Source of the DNA: Candidatus Poseidonia sp.
GTDB lineage: Archaea > Thermoplasmatota > Poseidoniia > Poseidoniales > Poseidoniaceae
Direction: 5' to 3'
NCBI GenBank assembly: GCA_030827745.1
Contig: JAURDW010000009.1
Span: 1 to 43,680 of the forward strand
DNA: 43,680 nt
This document shows positions 40,720 to 43,680 of the stretch, piece after piece (position 1 is the stretch's first letter; each line of letters opens with the position of its first letter). Under the pieces are notes generated by a model. It had not been told where the DNA came from, did not search any database, and saw nothing but the letters and a program-made list of their open reading frames with translations. The position numbers and the translations under genes were made by a program.

Positions 40720-41931
40720 CTAGAGCACCACCACATCAATCCATTCGCCAACCTCGCCAATTTCACCGGGTTGAAGCATGGTGAGGCCGCTGGCGCTCGC
40801 CAAACTGTCAAGATTGCCTGAACCCTGATGCTTGGGCTGATACGCCATCATGCCTTCGTCGGTTGAAACGAGTTCCACCCGTCGCAGCGTTACGCAATCC
40901 ATCGTCGATTTGACGCGGTCGCAGAGTTTCGCCCGCACCGTCCACTCCCTTGGCCCGTCGCTTTGAAGGGCGTTCCGAATGTAGTCGGCAACCAACATTC
41001 GAAACACAACATGGCTTGAAACGGGGTTTCCAGGAAGCCCGAAAATCGGCGTCCCGTTCCACGTCCCAAAGAGTGGGGGGGAGCCGGGGCGGATTTTCAT
41101 GCGCCAGAAATGAATGTCTCCCTCGGTTTCCATGAGACGTCGCACATAGTCAAATTCACCCATCGACACACCGCCTGATGTGAGCACGACATCGCATTCT
41201 GCTGAGGCTTCGTTGAGGGCGGTGCGCAAACCGTCCATGGAGTCAGCGACGGCTTGGTACCGCACGGGTTGATGGCCCAGCCACCTTACCAATCCGGCTA
41301 GGCCAAAGGAGTTGGATTCGTAGATTTCGCCGTGCTGCAGGGATTCTCCCGGCAACTTGAGTTCATCCCCGGTTGAAATGATCGCCATTTTGAGACGGCG
41401 ATAAACGGGGACGGTGGCGTGGCCCATCGTGGCGCACAAGCCTACACGGGCTGGAGTCAGCAAGCTTCCTTTGCTGAGGGCGGTGCTGCCTTCTAGCAAA
41501 TTTTCACCCTTTTTTCGGACAAAATGGGGTTTTGGAGCTTCGTTCAGGACAACAAACTGACCGTCCTTTGAAACGGCACACATTTCGATGGGAAGAATCG
41601 CATCGGTTCCTTCGGGCATGGGTGCGCCGGTCATGATGCGTGCTGCTTGACCGGCACCGACGTTGAGCGGCAGGTTATCGCCGCTGGCGGCCTGTGTCCC
41701 AAGCACCGATAGGGTGAGTGGATAGGTGGCGTTTGAGTCGTACTTACACGCAAACCCGTCCATCGATGAGTTGTCAAAGGGCGGGTCGTTAACGAGGCTT
41801 TTGAGGTCAACCGCAAGCGTGCGTTGGTGAGCGTGGTCCAAATCCACGTGTTCAACAGACAATGCAGGTGGTGTTTTGCTGCACAAGGCTCTTGCCTCTT
41901 CCAGTCGAATAAAATACGGTGTTTCGGTCAT
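40720..41931 (-). CDS. moeA: molybdopterin molybdenumtransferase
   Basis: MoeA inserts molybdate (or tungstate) into adenylylated molybdopterin. The 403-residue protein has all the main motifs: 'PPFDNSSMDGFA' (49-60), 'IMTGAPMPEGTDAILPIE', 'ISTGDEL', 'TSGGVSMGEFDYV' (MPT-binding, near 254-266) and 'GLPGNPVSSHVVF', followed by the domain IV end. The ATG at 41931 has GGAGATG about five bases upstream. The tungstate transporter is transcribed away from it 174 bases to the right, and mobA is at the left end of the window, so all serve the same cofactor. No Mo or W enzyme is in the window. Confidence 0.95.
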   Translation of the reverse strand: MTETPYFIRLEEARALCSKTPPALSVEHVDLDHAHQRTLAVDLKSLVNDPPFDNSSMDGFACKYDSNATYPLTLSVLGTQAASGDNLPLNVGAGQAARIMTGAPMPEGTDAILPIEMCAVSKDGQFVVLNEAPKPHFVRKKGENLLEGSTALSKGSLLTPARVGLCATMGHATVPVYRRLKMAIISTGDELKLPGESLQHGEIYESNSFGLAGLVRWLGHQPVRYQAVADSMDGLRTALNEASAECDVVLTSGGVSMGEFDYVRRLMETEGDIHFWRMKIRPGSPPLFGTWNGTPIFGLPGNPVSSHVVFRMLVADYIRNALQSDGPREWTVRAKLCDRVKSTMDCVTLRRVELVSTDEGMMAYQPKHQGSGNLDSLASASGLTMLQPGEIGEVGEWIDVVVL

Positions 41932-42105
41932 GGGTTCATCTCCAGTTTGACATCGCCGACAAAGTCATTCTACCCTCGGTGAAGGTCGACAGCGGGTGGA
42001 AAACACGGTTTGGGCACAACCGGTCGCCATGCAGTGGGCAGAAGCCGCTCCTGCTTGAGGGTGATGGTAACGGTAAACTCATGGGGGGCTCGGCGATGCG
42101 GTTGC

Positions 42106-43428
42106 ATGGTGGATAGCGTTGCTGTGTGGCAGGCCATCCAAACCACCTTTCTCGCCAGCGGTACCGCCACGCTCTTGGCAACCATTTTGGGGGTGCCTCT
42201 TGGGGCCTGGTGCGCTCGTCAACCCGGCGTTCACTTTCGGCGCCTAAAGACGATGGTTACGGCGTTGTACGGCTTGCCACCCGTTGTCGTCGGTGTTTTC
42301 ATTTACGCCTTGTTCTCAAAATCAGGTGCGTTTGGTGGCCTTGACTTGCTCTTCACGGTCGAAGCCATGATCATCGCACAAACCGTGCTGATTTTTCCAC
42401 TCGTCCTGGGCGGTGCGTGGACGGCGTTTGAAGGAGTGGGGGAGGCGTACAGCGACACCTTGTCAACCCTTGGTATTCGGAATCGGACACGGTTGCGTAT
42501 GGAAATCCAACTTGCGCAAAACGGCGTTTACCACGCTGTTGTCATCGCCTTTGGCAGAGCCATCGCCGAGGTTGGGGCCGTGATTATGGTGGGCGGCAAC
42601 ATCGCGGGAAAGACACGCGTCATGACCACGAGCATCGTGCTTGAAACATCCAAAGGCAACATGGAGGTTGCTGGCCTCTTGGGGTTGCTCCTGCTCCTGC
42701 TCTCCTTGCTGTTGGTGGGCTTGGCGACCTTGGTGCAAACGAGGCGTCGTTTGGTGAGCGTCCCGCTTGAAGGCGATGATTTACCAATTCCACAACCCTA
42801 TGCCGAGAAGAGCATCCTCCACAGCTCCGTAAAAAAAGATGGAGTTGACCTGCTCAAAGGTGTCGAGGTGACCCTCGCTCCTGGCACCGTCACGGTCGTT
42901 GTGGGCGAATCGGGCGCTGGGAAAACGACCCTTCTGCGTTGGTTGGCCGGGTTGGAGACGGAGCCTGTTGTTTGCGGACCGCAGCACTGTGTGTATGTTC
43001 AACAGCAACCCGTCCTCCTCTCAACCACGGTGGGTTCTGAACTCATGCTGCCAAGAACATGGTTCAACGATTTACCGCCTTTCGCCGCTGGTTATGCCAG
43101 ACTCTTTGCTCTTGAACGCAAAGCAGACCAAATGGTGGAAGAATTGTCTGGTGGAGAACGCCAGCGACTCGTTCTGGCTCGTCAATTGAGTTTGATGCCT
43201 TCGCTGTTACTGCTTGATGAATGCACGGCAAATTTAGGATGGATGCATGTTCAAACCATTGAAAAGGAGCTTTTGCGGCTCAAGAAAGGGGGGGTTTGCA
43301 TCGTCATGGCCACGCACAGCATCTCCCAAGCCCATCGCCTTGCCGACCGCATCATCGTGCTCAAGGACGGTGCGGTCGTGCCCCACGAAGAGCCCTACGC
43401 ACAGAACATGCTTGGAAACCCCGCTTAG
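42106..43428 (+). CDS. tungstate ABC transporter, permease and ATPase in one chain
   Basis: A fusion of TupB and TupC types, 441 residues. Residues 1-210 are the permease with about five membrane helices and the coupling segment 'EAYSDTLSTLGIRNRTRLRMEI' in shortened form (Glu-Ala, Gly-Ile). Residues about 235-441 are the ATPase: Walker A GESGAGKTT, Q-loop 'VYVQQQPVLLS', signature 'LSGGERQRLVLARQ', Walker B 'LLLLDECTANLG', H-loop 'VMATHSISQAHRLADRI'. Subunits of this group are normally separate. The ATG at 42106 starts the first helix; the frame is open to 42010. It converges on tupA, its likely binding protein, with an eight-base gap. Molybdate as alternative substrate is possible. Confidence 0.85.
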   Translation: MVDSVAVWQAIQTTFLASGTATLLATILGVPLGAWCARQPGVHFRRLKTMVTALYGLPPVVVGVFIYALFSKSGAFGGLDLLFTVEAMIIAQTVLIFPLVLGGAWTAFEGVGEAYSDTLSTLGIRNRTRLRMEIQLAQNGVYHAVVIAFGRAIAEVGAVIMVGGNIAGKTRVMTTSIVLETSKGNMEVAGLLGLLLLLLSLLLVGLATLVQTRRRLVSVPLEGDDLPIPQPYAEKSILHSSVKKDGVDLLKGVEVTLAPGTVTVVVGESGAGKTTLLRWLAGLETEPVVCGPQHCVYVQQQPVLLSTTVGSELMLPRTWFNDLPPFAAGYARLFALERKADQMVEELSGGERQRLVLARQLSLMPSLLLLDECTANLGWMHVQTIEKELLRLKKGGVCIVMATHSISQAHRLADRIIVLKDGAVVPHEEPYAQNMLGNPA

Positions 43429-43436
43429 GAAGAAAG

Positions 43437-43680
43437 TTAGACGTAAAAGGCCGACTCGCCGTTGATGGTGTACGTGGCGATGGTGTGGCGGCCTTCGTTG
43501 AGCAAATAGTCGAGAAACAACCACGAGGTTTCGACGTCGCCTCCTGTGACAGGAAGGAAAGCGTAAGGATTGTGCAGCGAGCTGTCGTTGTATTCGTAAC
43601 GCTTCAAGTCTATTTTTGGTTGAAATTGGAGGGCTGTGCCTCGGTCAGCGAGGGTGATGCATTCCTTCTCGTTGGCCATG
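43437..43680 (-). CDS. tupA: tungstate-binding protein TupA, C-terminal part
   Basis: The last 80 residues of a periplasmic-type binding protein running off the right edge. The pattern 'CITLADRGTALQF', then 'SSLHNPYAFLPV' and a final helix 'FLDYLLNEGRHTIATYT' matches the end of TupA ('tyr-Thr-Leu-x-Asp-Arg-Gly-Thr', 'Leu-x-Asn-Pro-Tyr', then the last helix and strand). The ATG at 43679 is likely an internal Met, because family members extend about 190 residues further. It would deliver tungstate to the neighbouring permease-ATPase fusion, but is coded on the opposite strand, tail to tail. Confidence 0.8.
   Translation of the reverse strand, partial: MANEKECITLADRGTALQFQPKIDLKRYEYNDSSLHNPYAFLPVTGGDVETSWLFLDYLLNEGRHTIATYTINGESAFYV

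Overview
The window looks like chromosomal DNA of a marine Group II euryarchaeon (Candidatus Poseidoniales). This is inferred from gene content, with no database search. Archaeal markers are geranylgeranylglyceryl phosphate synthase (lipid), archaeal DnaG, ribosomal protein LX next to prefoldin alpha and FtsY, a group II chaperonin and a PINc/VapC-type ATPase with KH domain. They sit among bacterial-type genes (PurH, UvrA, an S4/RluA pseudouridine synthase, a Tup tungstate transporter, a DUF6356 protein) and a proteorhodopsin, the mixture known from surface-ocean Group II archaea. Ribosome binding sites of the type GAGGTG or GGAG, ATGA/TTGA overlaps and TATA boxes are visible. I see no tRNA, rRNA, IS element, integrase or CRISPR array.

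Layout. 1-4750: a cut acidic gene and dnaG on the minus strand; a plus-strand set of two helical unknown proteins, a 69-residue protein and mobA; purN converging on mobA; a DUF454 membrane protein. 4749-21788: an almost unbroken minus-strand run. Read in transcription order from 21788 it holds LX, prefoldin alpha, ftsY, a DUF1844 protein, a receiver-domain protein with a membrane tail, a membrane winged-helix regulator, a beta-propeller lipoprotein, a glycosyltransferase, a Gfo/Idh oxidoreductase, a small membrane protein, a PIN-less ATPase-KH protein, an acidic-tailed membrane protein, a 687-residue orphan, a divergent chaperonin, purH and a DUF6356 protein. 21887-31858: mainly plus strand, with a cell-surface subtilase, a MamK-like actin, a long coiled-coil protein, an ABC exporter, proteorhodopsin and a LysE-type exporter; GGGP synthase lies on the minus strand. 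31850-41931: minus strand, moeA, rluA, uvrA, purL, purQ and an HGSNAT-like membrane protein. 42106-43680: a tungstate permease-ATPase fusion converging on the end of its binding protein gene.

How the genes work together. purN, purH, purL and purQ supply four activities of purine synthesis from three places. tupA, tupBC, moeA and mobA form a tungsten/molybdenum uptake and cofactor set split between the two ends. Rhodopsin, the surface protease and the exporters fit a photoheterotroph feeding on protein. LX, prefoldin and FtsY fit translation and membrane targeting.

The two best candidates for undescribed biology are (1) the block acidic-tailed membrane protein, 687-residue orphan and divergent chaperonin (6666-11110), which is translationally coupled and contains a hairpin just before the chaperonin, and (2) the MamK-like actin followed by a long coiled-coil protein (25095-27460). 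No gap of 300 bases or more lacks a gene; the largest are 1421-1622 and 41932-42105, where I see no further gene.
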